A stretch of DNA of 64,000 nucleotides from Streptomyces sp. 1-11 (GTDB taxonomy: Bacteria > Actinomycetota > Actinomycetes > Streptomycetales > Streptomycetaceae), in NCBI RefSeq assembly GCF_007176755.1, contig NZ_BJTV01000015.1, positions 1-64,000 of the forward strand, in the 5' to 3' direction. The position numbers and the translations under genes are program-made. Each line of letters begins with the position of its first letter. Within the stretch, counting starts at the first letter, position 1. The notes beneath the pieces were generated by a model. It worked only from the letters and a program-made list of their open reading frames with translations, was not told the origin of the DNA and made no database searches. Below, in pieces: positions 8,626 through 16,939 of this stretch.

Positions 8626-9089
8626 GAAGCGTCATGTCCTTGGGTGAGAGGGATGTTCCTTCCTGGGGGGACATGAACGGTGCGCGCATGATCGCTCCTG
8701 GTTCCGGCCGGGGACTCGACCGGTGCAGTGCAGCAGGGCCGGTCCCGCCACGGCAATGGATTAATGCTCAACGAAACATCCGCCGCAGCGCTCGCCGGGT
8801 CACGACCGCCGCCTTAGAGTGACCTGCGTCGCGCCGTTTGGACCGAATTCAACCCTTGTCACCCCTGCCCGCACTGTCTGGAGGGCGCGTGCCGAGTCGT
8901 CACAGGACGCGGCCGCCAGGCCCGGATACCGGCGCGACCCGGCACGGTCGGGCGCGGACCGGGCGGGTCGTGCTGACCGCCGCCGGAACGGGGTGGGCGC
9001 CGATCACCCGGATGGACGGCCCGGAACAGGTGCGGGGCCGCCCGGAGGAGGGGCCGCGGGCGGCCGGCCCCGGGTGAAGGGAGCGGAAG
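8626..9089. other. 464-base divergent intergenic region, no gene supported
   Basis: This gap must hold the promoters of the GTPase gene (leftward) and xdhC (rightward). Several frames are open on both strands, but none has a family signature or a ribosome site that sets it apart. An AT-richer patch lies around 8756-8775, the most likely promoter zone, but I cannot define -35/-10 boxes with confidence. I found no clear attenuator hairpin ahead of the GTPase gene. Confidence 0.5.
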
Positions 9090-10196
9090 GTGCGTGAGAT
9101 CCTCCCAGCGCTGGAGCGCTGGTACCGGGCGGGGGTGCCGTTCGGGCTCGCCACCGTCGTCGCCGTCAGCCGCAGCGCGCCGCGCGGCCCCGGCGCCGCG
9201 ATGGCCGTCGGGCCGGACGACGAGGTCCTCGGCAGCGTGTCCGGGGGCTGCGTGGAAGGTGCGGTGTTCGAACTCGCCCAGGAGGTCGCGGCGAGCGGCG
9301 CGGCGCGGCTGGTGACCTACGGGTACAGCGACGCGGACGCGTTCGCCGTCGGGCTCACCTGCGGCGGCGAGATCACCCTGCTGGTGCGGGCGGTGACGCC
9401 CGGCTCGGACCCGGCGTTCGGCAGGGTCGCGGCGTCGGTCGCCGCGGGCGAGCCGGTGACCGTGGCCACCGTGATCGACGGGCCCGCCCCGCGCGGGGCC
9501 GCCCGCGCGGTCTGGCCGGACGGCGCCGAGGGCACCCTGGGCGCGGCCGGGCTGGACCTGGCGGTCACCGCCGACGCCCGCGGTGAACTCGCCCTCGGCG
9601 CCTCGGTGCTGCGGCACTACGGGCCGCACGGGGAGCGCCGGGAGGACTCCGTCACGGTTTTCCTGCAGTCGTTCGCGCCGCCGCCGCGCATGCTGGTCTT
9701 CGGCGCGATCGACTACGCGGCGGCCGTGGCGCGGATCGGGTCCTTCCTCGGCTACCGGGTCACCGTCTGCGACGCCCGCCCGGTCTTCGCCACGCCGAAG
9801 CGGTTCCCGGACGGCGTGGAGGTCGTCGTCGACTGGCCGCACCGCTATCTCGCCGCCACCGGCACCGACCGGCGCACGGTGATCTGCGTGCTCACCCACG
9901 ACCCGAAGTTCGACGTGCCGCTGCTGGAGGAGGCGCTGCGCCGGCCGGCCGCGTACATCGGGGCGATGGGCAGCCGCCGTACCCACGACGAGCGGCGTGA
10001 ACGGCTGGCCGAGGCCGGTATCACCGAGGCCGAGCTGGCCCGGCTGCGCTCGCCGCTCGGGCTCGATCTCGGGGCCCGTACGCCCGAGGAGGTGGCGGTG
10101 TCCGTCGCCGCCGAGATCGTCGCCCTGCGCTGGGGCGGCAGCGGCGCTCCGCTGACCTCGACCGCCGGGGCCATCCATCCGGCCGCCGCCCCCTGA
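9090..10196 (+). CDS. xdhC: XdhC/CoxI family molybdenum-cofactor insertion protein
   Basis: The 368-residue protein has the two-domain XdhC layout. The N-terminal XdhC/CoxI domain shows TVVAVSRSAPRGPGAAMAV and SGGCVEGAVFELAQEV; the C-terminal Rossmann domain shows RMLVFGAIDYAAAVARIGSF, CVLTHDPKFDVPLLEEAL and YIGAMGSRRTHDERRERL. Family members bind, sulfurate and insert molybdenum cofactor into xanthine-dehydrogenase or CO-dehydrogenase-type hydroxylases. The GTG at 9090 follows GGGAG and GGAAG purine runs. The target hydroxylase is not in the window, and the gene expected immediately downstream survives only as a stub (10213-10281), so this xdhC looks orphaned. Confidence 0.93.
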   Translation: MREILPALERWYRAGVPFGLATVVAVSRSAPRGPGAAMAVGPDDEVLGSVSGGCVEGAVFELAQEVAASGAARLVTYGYSDADAFAVGLTCGGEITLLVRAVTPGSDPAFGRVAASVAAGEPVTVATVIDGPAPRGAARAVWPDGAEGTLGAAGLDLAVTADARGELALGASVLRHYGPHGERREDSVTVFLQSFAPPPRMLVFGAIDYAAAVARIGSFLGYRVTVCDARPVFATPKRFPDGVEVVVDWPHRYLAATGTDRRTVICVLTHDPKFDVPLLEEALRRPAAYIGAMGSRRTHDERRERLAEAGITEAELARLRSPLGLDLGARTPEEVAVSVAAEIVALRWGGSGAPLTSTAGAIHPAAAP

Positions 10197-10212
10197 GCGC
10201 GAGGAGGAACGC

Positions 10213-10281
10213 GTGGAGCGGCACCACGAGTTCACCGTCCCCGGCACCCCACAGCGGCGCGATGCGCGAACCGCTAGGTGA
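10213..10281 (+). pseudogene. Truncated relic of a CoxG/SRPBCC-type gene downstream of xdhC
   Basis: A GTG at 10213 with a good ribosome site (GAGGAGG at 10201-10207) opens a 22-codon frame beginning V-E-R-H-H-E-F-T-V-P-G-T-P and stopping at 10279. The first residues resemble the N-terminus of CoxG/SRPBCC proteins, which often follow xdhC in actinomycetes and start with a similar H-E-F-x-V-P strand. After about 13 residues the match is lost, and the frame runs into the 3' end of the opposite-strand phosphoesterase gene (overlap 10274-10281). I read it as a gene cut by deletion, not a functional peptide, but a short leader peptide cannot be excluded. Confidence 0.5.
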
Positions 10282-10768
10282 GGCGGTGCAGGGTCACGTC
10301 GGTGAGGGCGCCTCCGGCGACGGCCGCGGTGAGGTAGGTGTGGTGCGGCTGGCGGCGGCGGTCGGTCGGGGAGCCGGGGTTGAGCAGCCGGAGTCCGCCG
10401 GGGGCGACGGTGTCCCAGGGGATGTGGCTGTGGCCGAAGACCAGCACGTCCAGCTCCGGGAAGCGGGCCGCGCAGCGGGCCTCGCGGCCCCGCGCGGGCC
10501 CGGTCTCGTGCACCACGCCGAAGCGCAGCCCGCCGAGTTCGGCGTACGCCACCTCGGGGAGCCGGGCCCGCAGCTCGGGGCCGTCGTTGTTGCCGTACAC
10601 CGCGACCAGCCGGCGGCTGCGCTCCTCCAGCAGGTCGAGGGTGGCGGTGTCGACCCAGTCCCCGGCGTGGAACACCACGTCGGCGCGCGGGAGTTCGGCG
10701 AGCAGCGGGTCCGGGAGCCGCTTGGCGCGCCTGGGCAGGTGGGTGTCGGACATCAGGAGCAGTCGCAC
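10274..10768 (-). CDS. YfcE/MJ0936-type metallophosphoesterase
   Basis: The 164-residue protein matches the small calcineurin-like phosphodiesterase family. Metal-binding motifs are in order: MSDTHL (D-x-H), FHAGDWVD (G-D), VYGNNDGPEL (G-N-N-D), VVHETG (replacing the usual G-H), and VLVFGHSHIP (G-H-x-H). Such enzymes hydrolyse phosphodiesters with two metal ions in the cytoplasm; the natural substrate is generally unknown. The GTG at 10768 lies only nine bases after the stop of the SDR gene, so the two form an operon. An internal ATG at MSDTH (10753) is a less likely start. Its 3' end overlaps the stub at 10213-10281. Confidence 0.88.
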   Translation of the reverse strand: MRLLLMSDTHLPRRAKRLPDPLLAELPRADVVFHAGDWVDTATLDLLEERSRRLVAVYGNNDGPELRARLPEVAYAELGGLRFGVVHETGPARGREARCAARFPELDVLVFGHSHIPWDTVAPGGLRLLNPGSPTDRRRQPHHTYLTAAVAGGALTDVTLHRLT

Positions 10769-10777
10769 ACGGCCACT

Positions 10778-11788
10778 CTAGGGATGCGGTGAGGTGAGGT
10801 GGCGGATGCCGCGTACGGCGCCCAGTACGGCGACGCCCGCGCCGAGGGCGGTGGCGGCCGGGTGCCGGGCCAGGGCCTCTTCCCAGGAACGCCCGTGCGC
10901 CTTGTCGTCGAAGGCCCCGTGGGCGCCCTGGTCGTCCTCGGGCGCCCGGTCGGCGGGCTCGAAGAGGTTGTCGAGGCCGGTCGGCGGGACGCTGTCGGTC
11001 TCCTGGGAGCCGAAGCCGGTGCGGGCGAGGTACCGGTCGAGCAGGGCCGGGGCGAGGCGGTTGGCCCACAGGGTGGCCACGGTGGAGGCGCCGACGTAGT
11101 ACTGCTTGCGGCGCGGGTGGTCGGCCGCGTACGCCACACCCCGGGCGGCGACCTCCGGCTGGTAGATCGGCGGCACCGGCATGGGGTGCTTGTCGAGCCG
11201 GGAGCGCACCCAGTTGAACTGGGGCGTGTTGACGCCGGGCATCTGCGCGACGGTGATGTGCACGTTGCTGCCGCGGTGCAGCAGTTCCAGGCGGACGGAG
11301 GACGTGAAGCCGTTGATGGCGTGCTTGGCGCCACAGTACGCTGACTGCAGCGGGATGGACCGCTCCCCGAGCGCCGAGCCGACCTGCACGATCGTGCCCC
11401 GGTCGCGCGGCAGCATCCGCTTCAGGGCGGTGCGGGTGCCGTTGACGAAGCCCAGGTAGGTCGTTTCGGTGGTGCGCCGGAACTCCTCGGGGGTGATCTC
11501 GTCGAACGGCGCGAACACGGACGCGAAGGCGCAGTTGACCCACAGGTCGATCGGGCCGAACTCCTTCTCCGCGGCCTCCGCCACGGCCTCGACCTGGGCG
11601 GGGTCGGCCACGTCGGCGGGCTGGACCAGGGGCCGCCCGCCGAGGACCGCGACCTCGTCGGCCGCGTTGCTCAGGCCGCCCTCGCCCCGCGCCACCAGGA
11701 CGACGTTCGCGCCGCGGCCGCCGTACAGGCGGGCGGTGGCACGGCCGATCCCGGCGCTGGCACCGGTGATGACGACGGTGGGGGGCAT
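10778..11788 (-). CDS. Short-chain dehydrogenase/reductase (SDR) with C-terminal extension
   Basis: This 336-residue NAD(P)-dependent oxidoreductase has the glycine motif TGASAGIGRATA at the N-terminus, the NCA variant of the NNAG motif (WVNCAFASVF), a catalytic serine in VQVGSALGERS and the YCGAK form of YxxxK. The SDR core ends near residue 250. The remaining residues are an acidic, proline-containing linker and a hydrophobic stretch (ALGAGVAVLGAVRGI) that may touch the membrane. The ATG at 11788 has GAGGAG about seven bases upstream. It shares an operon with the phosphoesterase. Substrate unknown. Confidence 0.9.
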   Translation of the reverse strand: MPPTVVITGASAGIGRATARLYGGRGANVVLVARGEGGLSNAADEVAVLGGRPLVQPADVADPAQVEAVAEAAEKEFGPIDLWVNCAFASVFAPFDEITPEEFRRTTETTYLGFVNGTRTALKRMLPRDRGTIVQVGSALGERSIPLQSAYCGAKHAINGFTSSVRLELLHRGSNVHITVAQMPGVNTPQFNWVRSRLDKHPMPVPPIYQPEVAARGVAYAADHPRRKQYYVGASTVATLWANRLAPALLDRYLARTGFGSQETDSVPPTGLDNLFEPADRAPEDDQGAHGAFDDKAHGRSWEEALARHPAATALGAGVAVLGAVRGIRHLTSPHP

Positions 11789-11897
11789 GATGTCTCCTCT
11801 CGCGCGGCGATGTGCGGCGTTGTCCGGGTCACCGGGCTGGGCCGGGCCCGTCGCCGGGACGCGACGGCCGGCCGGACGCTCGTGGCCGATTCCTCAT

Positions 11898-11925
11898 GGC
11901 CGCCTCCTCAGGGCCGCCTCCTCAG
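11898..11925. repeat. Perfect 14-bp tandem duplication at a stop codon
   Basis: GGCCGCCTCCTCAG occurs twice back to back (11898-11911 and 11912-11925). The second copy contains the stop codon of the FAD/Fe-S oxidoreductase gene (minus strand, 11922-11924), so the duplication lies at and beyond the gene's 3' end. Slippage is the simplest origin. Confidence 0.7.
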
Positions 11926-14900
11926 GTCCGGCGGCGCAGCCGTAGCGCGGCGCCCGTGCCGGCCGCGGCGGCGGCGAGGGCGGCGGCGGAGGCCGTCGCC
12001 GTCCAGCGCGCGGTGCGCGACGGTCCGGGCGGACGCTGGGCCAGGCGTTCGGGCGCGTCGCTGGGCAGGTTGCCGTCCAAGGCGAGGGCCAGGGCCTCGG
12101 CGAGGTGCAGGGCGCGCCGGCCGGTGCCGCCGTCCTCGATCTGGGTGCGGCAGCTGAAGCCGTCGGCGAGGACGACGCTGCCCGGGGCGGCGGCGCGGAC
12201 AGCGGGCAGGACGCCCTGTTCGGCGACGGCCATGGACACTTCGTGGTGGCCGCGTTCGAAGCCGAAGTTGCCGGCCAGTCCGCAGCAGCCCTCGTCGAGG
12301 ACGTCGGCGTCGAGGTGGGCGCGGCGCATGAGTTCGCGGTCCGCGTCGAACTTCATGATGGCGTGCTGGTGGCAGTGGGTCTGCACGGTCGCGTGCCGGG
12401 CGAGCGCCGGCGGCCGCCAGTCGCCGGGCGCGTGGTGGACCAGTTGCTCGGCGAAGGTGCGGAACTGCCCGGCGAGCCTTTGCACGTCCTTGTCGGCGGG
12501 GAGCAGTTCAGGGGCGTCGGCGCGGAAGACGGCCGTGCAGGAGGGTTCGAGGCCGACGAGGGGCGTGCCTGCCTCCAGGTAGGGCCGCAGCACGCCGAGG
12601 GTGCGACGCAACACCTTCTGCGCGACAGTGAGTTGACCGGTGGAGATCCAGGTCAGGCCGCAGCACACGGGTTCGGTGGGCACGGCGACCCGGAAGCCGG
12701 CGTCCTCCATGACCCGCACGGCCGAGATGGCGATCGAGGGGTGGAAGTAGGTGCTGAAGGTGTCGGGCCACAGCACCACGGTGCGCGGGTCGGCGGGGTC
12801 GGGCTCCTCGCCGCCGCGGGCCTGCCACCACTGCACGAAGGACCGCTGGGCGAACACCGGCGCCGGGCGGGCCCCGTCGACGCCGGCCAGCCGCTTGCCG
12901 GCGCGGGCCAGGCCGGGCGCGTGCAGCACGGTGTTGACCAGGACCGGCGAGAGGCGGGACAGCCGGGCCCACAGGGGCAGCCAGCCCAGCGCGTAGTGGG
13001 CCGCGGGGCGTGGCCTGCCCTCGTAGTGGTGGGAGAGGAACTCGGCCTTGAGCGTCGCCATGTCGACACCGGTGGGGCAGTCGGACTTGCAGCCCTTGCA
13101 GGCGAGGCAGAGGTCCAGCGCGTCGCGCACCTCGGTGGAGCGCCAGCCGTCCTTGACCGCCGAGTCGGCGTGGCCGTCGAGCATCTCGAACAGCAGCCGG
13201 GCGCGGCCCCGGGTGGAGTGCTCCTCCTCCCGGGTGGCCCGGTAGGAGGGGCACATCACGCCTCCGGTGTGGCCGCGGCAGTTGCCGATGCCGACGCAGC
13301 GCATCACGGCGCGGTTGAAGGAGTGGTCGTCCTCCGGGAACTGGAAGTGGGTCGCGGGGGTGGCGGGACGCCAGGACGGGCCGAGGCGCAGTTGTCCGTC
13401 GACCGGGTTGGGGTCCACGATCTTCCCCGGGTTCATCCGGTTGCCCGGGTCGAACAGGGCCTTCATCTCGCCGAAGGCGGTCACCAGCCGCTCGCCGAAC
13501 ATCCGGGTGAGCAGCTCGCCCCGGGACTGGCCGTCGCCGTGCTCGCCGGACAGGGAACCGCCGTAGGAGGCGACGAGGTCGGCGGCGCGCTCCACGAAAC
13601 GGCGGAACCCGGCGACGCCGTCGGCGGTCTTCAGCCCGAACGGGATGCGGGTGTGCACACAGCCCTGCCCGAAGTGCCCGTACAGGGACGGGTGGTCGTA
13701 GCCGAACTCCTCGAACAGCGCCTTCAGGTCCCGCAGGTAGTCGCCGAGCCGCTCGGGCGGGACCGCGGAGTCCTCCCAGCCCTCCCAGGTCTCGCGGTCG
13801 TCCGGCGGGCGCGCGGTGACGCCGAGCCCGGCTTCGCGTGCCCTGAGCATCCGCTGCTCGCGCTCGGGGTCGTCGGAGAAGGCGACGTCCGGGTCCTTCT
13901 CGCCCCGGCCGACGGCCCGCAGCAGGGCGTGCGCCTGCTCGTCGACGGCCTCCTGGCTGTCGCCGGCGAACTGCACCATCAGCCAGCTGTCGCCCTGCGG
14001 GAGGATGCCGAGGGACTCGAGGTAGGCGCCCTCCTCGCGCATGAGCTGGGCCATCCGCCCGTCCAGGGCTTCGAGCTGGCTCGGCGAGCAGTGCTCCAGC
14101 AGCCGGGAGACGTCGTCGGCGGCGGCGCAGATGTCCTCGTAGCCGAGCACCAGGAGTGACTGGTACGCCGGCACCGGTACCAGGTCGAGTTCGGCGCGCA
14201 GCACCGTCACCAGCGTGCCCTCGCTGCCCACGAGCGCCCTGGCGACGTCGAAGCCGCTCTCCGGGAGCAGGGAGTCGAGGTTGTAGCCGGATACCCGGCG
14301 CGGGATCTTCGGGAAGCCGCGGCGGATGTCGGCGAGGTAGTCGGTGGCGATGCGGTCCAGGCCGGCGTAGATCTCGGCGAGCCGGCCGCCGCGCTCCGCG
14401 ATCCGGGCGCGTTCGCCGGGCGGGGTCGGGCCTACCCAGGCGCGCTGTCCGTCGTAGGTGAGGATCTCCAGGCGGCGTACGTTGTCGACGGTCTTGCCGT
14501 AGGCCTGGGCGGAGGCGCCGCAGGAGTTGTTGCCGATCATGCCGCCCAGCGCGCAGTGGCTGTGGGTGGACGGCTTGGGCCCGAACTGCAGCTTGTGGCG
14601 GGACAGCAGACGGTTGAGTTCGTCCAGGACGATGCCGGGCTCGACCACGCAGGTGCGGGCCCCGGGGTCCACGGACAGCAGCGCGTCGCAGTACTTGGTC
14701 CAGTCGATCACCACGGCCGTGTTGGTCGTCTGCCCGGCGAGGCTGGTGCCGCCGCCCCGGGAGAGGACGGGCACGTCGAAGCGGGCGCAGACGGACACCG
14801 CGCGGGCGCCCGCCTCCACCGTGCGCGGCACCACGACCCCGATCGGGACCTGCCGGTAGTTCGAGCCGTCCGTGACGTAGGCCCCGCGGCTGCCCGCGTC

Positions 14901-14969
14901 GAAGCGGACCTCGCCGTCCACCTCGGCGGCGAGCGCCGCCCGCAGCCCTGCGATGTCCCACCCGGTCAT
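11922..14969 (-). CDS. FAD- and Fe-S-binding oxidoreductase (GlcD/D-lactate dehydrogenase fused to a GlpC-like half)
   Basis: The 1015-residue fusion oxidises a 2-hydroxy acid and passes electrons through Fe-S centres, probably at the membrane. The N-terminal half is a PCMH-type FAD domain (VLSRGGGTSLAGQTTNTAVV, LGGMIGNNSCGA) followed by a FAD-oxidase C-terminal domain (SGEHGDGQSRGELL). The C-terminal half has two cysteine clusters (CVGIGNCRGHTGGVMCPSY and CLACKGCKSDCPTG) and two CCG-type domains (VCCGLTWIS, EGCCGLAGNFG). A hydrophobic Ala-rich end may anchor it. The ATG at 14969 has GAGGAG five bases upstream. Large fusions of this kind are annotated as D-lactate or D-2-hydroxyglutarate dehydrogenases; the substrate is not fixed here. 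It diverges from the MarR gene. Confidence 0.92.
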   Translation of the reverse strand: MTGWDIAGLRAALAAEVDGEVRFDAGSRGAYVTDGSNYRQVPIGVVVPRTVEAGARAVSVCARFDVPVLSRGGGTSLAGQTTNTAVVIDWTKYCDALLSVDPGARTCVVEPGIVLDELNRLLSRHKLQFGPKPSTHSHCALGGMIGNNSCGASAQAYGKTVDNVRRLEILTYDGQRAWVGPTPPGERARIAERGGRLAEIYAGLDRIATDYLADIRRGFPKIPRRVSGYNLDSLLPESGFDVARALVGSEGTLVTVLRAELDLVPVPAYQSLLVLGYEDICAAADDVSRLLEHCSPSQLEALDGRMAQLMREEGAYLESLGILPQGDSWLMVQFAGDSQEAVDEQAHALLRAVGRGEKDPDVAFSDDPEREQRMLRAREAGLGVTARPPDDRETWEGWEDSAVPPERLGDYLRDLKALFEEFGYDHPSLYGHFGQGCVHTRIPFGLKTADGVAGFRRFVERAADLVASYGGSLSGEHGDGQSRGELLTRMFGERLVTAFGEMKALFDPGNRMNPGKIVDPNPVDGQLRLGPSWRPATPATHFQFPEDDHSFNRAVMRCVGIGNCRGHTGGVMCPSYRATREEEHSTRGRARLLFEMLDGHADSAVKDGWRSTEVRDALDLCLACKGCKSDCPTGVDMATLKAEFLSHHYEGRPRPAAHYALGWLPLWARLSRLSPVLVNTVLHAPGLARAGKRLAGVDGARPAPVFAQRSFVQWWQARGGEEPDPADPRTVVLWPDTFSTYFHPSIAISAVRVMEDAGFRVAVPTEPVCCGLTWISTGQLTVAQKVLRRTLGVLRPYLEAGTPLVGLEPSCTAVFRADAPELLPADKDVQRLAGQFRTFAEQLVHHAPGDWRPPALARHATVQTHCHQHAIMKFDADRELMRRAHLDADVLDEGCCGLAGNFGFERGHHEVSMAVAEQGVLPAVRAAAPGSVVLADGFSCRTQIEDGGTGRRALHLAEALALALDGNLPSDAPERLAQRPPGPSRTARWTATASAAALAAAAAGTGAALRLRRRT

Positions 14970-15046
14970 CCGCGCTCCTCGAACTCGGCTCGGCACCTGT
15001 CCTGCCCCTGTCCGGGACGGGCGAGTACCCGAGTATTAGACAGGCA

Positions 15047-15074
15047 AAACTGAACAGTTTCGACTGGACAGTTT
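15047..15074. promoter_or_regulatory. Twin palindromic operator, probably for MarR
   Basis: AAACTGAACAGTTT (15047-15060) is a perfect palindrome. It is followed at once by a second half-degenerate copy, CGACTGGACAGTTT (15061-15074), whose inner ACTG-GA-CAGT is also palindromic. The 14-base offset is little more than one helical turn, so two dimers could bind side by side. It overlaps the -35 box of the MarR promoter and lies 55-78 bases before the divergent oxidoreductase promoter zone. Confidence 0.7.
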
Positions 15075-15093
15075 CTCCTGGCGGTCCTAGGGT
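15065..15093 (+). promoter_or_regulatory. Promoter of the MarR operon, probably leaderless
   Basis: TGGACA (15065-15070), a 17-base spacer and TAGGGT (15088-15093) match a Streptomyces housekeeping promoter. The MarR ATG starts at 15100, seven bases after the -10 box, where transcription would begin, so the mRNA is probably leaderless. No ribosome site precedes the ATG, which agrees. Confidence 0.65.
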
Positions 15094-15099
15094 GACGGC

Positions 15100-15537
15100 A
15101 TGGCCGACATCTCCGAATCCGCTGTGCGCACCGCGCGCGACCTGCGCGTGGTGTTCAGCCGGCTGCGGCGCCGGATCCGCGAGGTCGCGCAGGACGCCGA
15201 CCTCACCCCCTCGCAGGAGTCGGCGCTCTCCCTGGTCGGCAAGCACGGCGCGGCCACGGCCAGCGCGCTGGCCGGCGCCGAGGGCGTACGGCCCCAGTCG
15301 ATGGCGACCACGCTGGCCGCCCTGGAGCAGCACGACCTGGTCCGGCGCGCCCCCGACCCGGACGACGGCCGCCGTCAGCTCGTCACCCTCACCGAGGCCG
15401 GCCGGGCCCGCGTCGAGGGCAACAAGCAGTTGCGCGAGGAGTGGCTGGCCCGCGCCTTCCAGGACCGCTACTCCGAGGAGGAGCGACAGACGGTCCTGAC
15501 CGCGCTGGAGCTGCTGGAACGGCTCTCGCGCCCGTGA
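15100..15537 (+). CDS. MarR-family transcriptional regulator
   Basis: The 145-residue protein has the winged-helix core of MarR repressors: SQESALSLVGKHGAATASALAGAEGVRPQSMATTLAALEQHDLV, then the wing RAPDPDDGRRQLVTLTEAG. These regulators sense small phenolic or lipophilic ligands and usually repress themselves and a linked exporter. That fits here: the next gene is an MFS exporter whose GTG start overlaps this stop (GTGA), and twin palindromes cover the promoter. The divergent FAD/Fe-S oxidoreductase could also be a target. Confidence 0.93.
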   Translation: MADISESAVRTARDLRVVFSRLRRRIREVAQDADLTPSQESALSLVGKHGAATASALAGAEGVRPQSMATTLAALEQHDLVRRAPDPDDGRRQLVTLTEAGRARVEGNKQLREEWLARAFQDRYSEEERQTVLTALELLERLSRP

Positions 15538-16931
15538 TACCCAGGCTCACCGCACGCACCGGCCGGGCCGCGGGCACCTCCCCCGCCGGGTTCGACCGCC
15601 GGCTGATCGCGCCGATGGTGCTCGGCTCGGTGCTGAACCCCGTCAACTCGTCCATGATCGCCGTGGCGCTGGTGCCGATCGGCATCGCGTTCGGGGCGCC
15701 GCCCGCCGAGACCGTGTGGCTGGTCTCGGCGCTCTACCTGGCCACGGCCGTCGGCCAGCCCGTGATCGGGCGGCTGGTGGACACCTACGGGCCGCGCCGG
15801 CTCTACCTGACCGGCACCGCCCTGGTCGGCGTCGCCGGACTGCTGGGCGCGCTCGCGCCCTCGCTCGGCGCACTGATCGCGGCCCGGGTGCTGCTCGGGT
15901 TCGGCACCTCGGCGGCGTACCCGGCGGCCATGCGGCTGACCCGCGCCGAGGCCGAGCGCACCGGGCAGGACAGTCCGGCGGGCGTGCTGGCCGCGCTGGC
16001 CGTCGCCGCCCAGACCGTGGCCGTGGTGGGGCCCGCGCTCGGCGGGCTGCTGATCGGGTTCGGCGGCTGGCGTGCGGTGTTCACCGTCAACGTGCCGCTG
16101 TCCGCGGCCTGTCTGGTCCTCGGCGTGCGGAGGCTGCCGCGCACCGCGCCGCCCCGCGGCGGGCGCCGGGGCGTCGACCTGCCCGGCATGGCGCTGTTCA
16201 CGGTCATGCTGGTGGCGCTGATGCTGTTCCTGACGGCCCCGCGCACCGACCGCTGGTACCTGCCGCTCCTGGCCGCCGCCGCTGCCGCCGCGTTCGCGCT
16301 GCGCGAGCTGCGTTCCCGGGACCCGTTCATCGACCTCCGCGTCCTCGGCGGCAACGGCCCGCTGCTCGCCACGTATCTGCGCCAGCTCCTCGCCTACACC
16401 ACGTCCTACGCGTTCATGTACGGCTACACGCAGTGGCTGGAGCAGGGCCGCGGGCTGAGCGCCGCCAAGGCCGGACTGGTCCTGCTGCCGCTGTCGGCCA
16501 CCGCGCTCGCCGTCTCCGCCCTCACCGGGCGGCGCGAGGCGGTGCGCGTCAAGCTGCTCACCGGCTCCGCGCTGCAGATCGCCGGCTCCGCCACCCTGCT
16601 GCTGGTCCGCGCGGACAGCCCGGCGTGGCTGCTGCTCGGGGTCGGCGCGCTCCTCGGCGTCCCGCAGGGCCTCGTCGGGCTGGCCGCGCAGAGCGCCCTG
16701 TACCGGCAGGCCGATCCCGAACGCATCGCGTCGGCCGCCGGACTGCTGCGCACCTTCATGTACCTCGGGGCGCTGGGCGCGTCCGCCGCCACCGCGGCGT
16801 TCTACCCGCACCGCGCCGACACCGCCGGCCTGCACGGCCTGGCCCTGTTCATGCTCGCCGGCTCGGCCCTGCTGCTGGCGACCACCGTCTCCGACCGTTC
16901 ACTCGGCCGGCTCACCTCCGGAAAGGCCTGA
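15534..16931 (+). CDS. MFS exporter, probably controlled by the adjacent MarR
   Basis: This major-facilitator protein has 465 residues. The GTG at 15534 overlaps the marR stop at 15535-15537, so translation is coupled. Helix 1 carries VLNPVNSSMIAVALVPIG, followed by GRLVDTYGPRRLYLTG (motif A loop) and VVGPALGGLLIGFGGWR (antiporter-type glycine motif). The order regulator-exporter-hydrolase suggests detoxification or efflux of a small aromatic compound, by inference. I cannot assign a substrate. Confidence 0.9.
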   Translation: MIPRLTARTGRAAGTSPAGFDRRLIAPMVLGSVLNPVNSSMIAVALVPIGIAFGAPPAETVWLVSALYLATAVGQPVIGRLVDTYGPRRLYLTGTALVGVAGLLGALAPSLGALIAARVLLGFGTSAAYPAAMRLTRAEAERTGQDSPAGVLAALAVAAQTVAVVGPALGGLLIGFGGWRAVFTVNVPLSAACLVLGVRRLPRTAPPRGGRRGVDLPGMALFTVMLVALMLFLTAPRTDRWYLPLLAAAAAAAFALRELRSRDPFIDLRVLGGNGPLLATYLRQLLAYTTSYAFMYGYTQWLEQGRGLSAAKAGLVLLPLSATALAVSALTGRREAVRVKLLTGSALQIAGSATLLLVRADSPAWLLLGVGALLGVPQGLVGLAAQSALYRQADPERIASAAGLLRTFMYLGALGASAATAAFYPHRADTAGLHGLALFMLAGSALLLATTVSDRSLGRLTSGKA

Positions 16932-16939
16932 TCGACCCC

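Noticed and set aside
8838..9077. Small plus-strand frame upstream of xdhC
   Set aside because: Arg/Pro/Gly-rich with no clear ribosome site or family; it behaves like the other chance frames of GC-rich intergenic DNA.
8859..11543. Long minus-strand frame spanning xdhC, the phosphoesterase and the SDR
   Set aside because: It crosses three recognised genes in the wrong frame and has no family signature.
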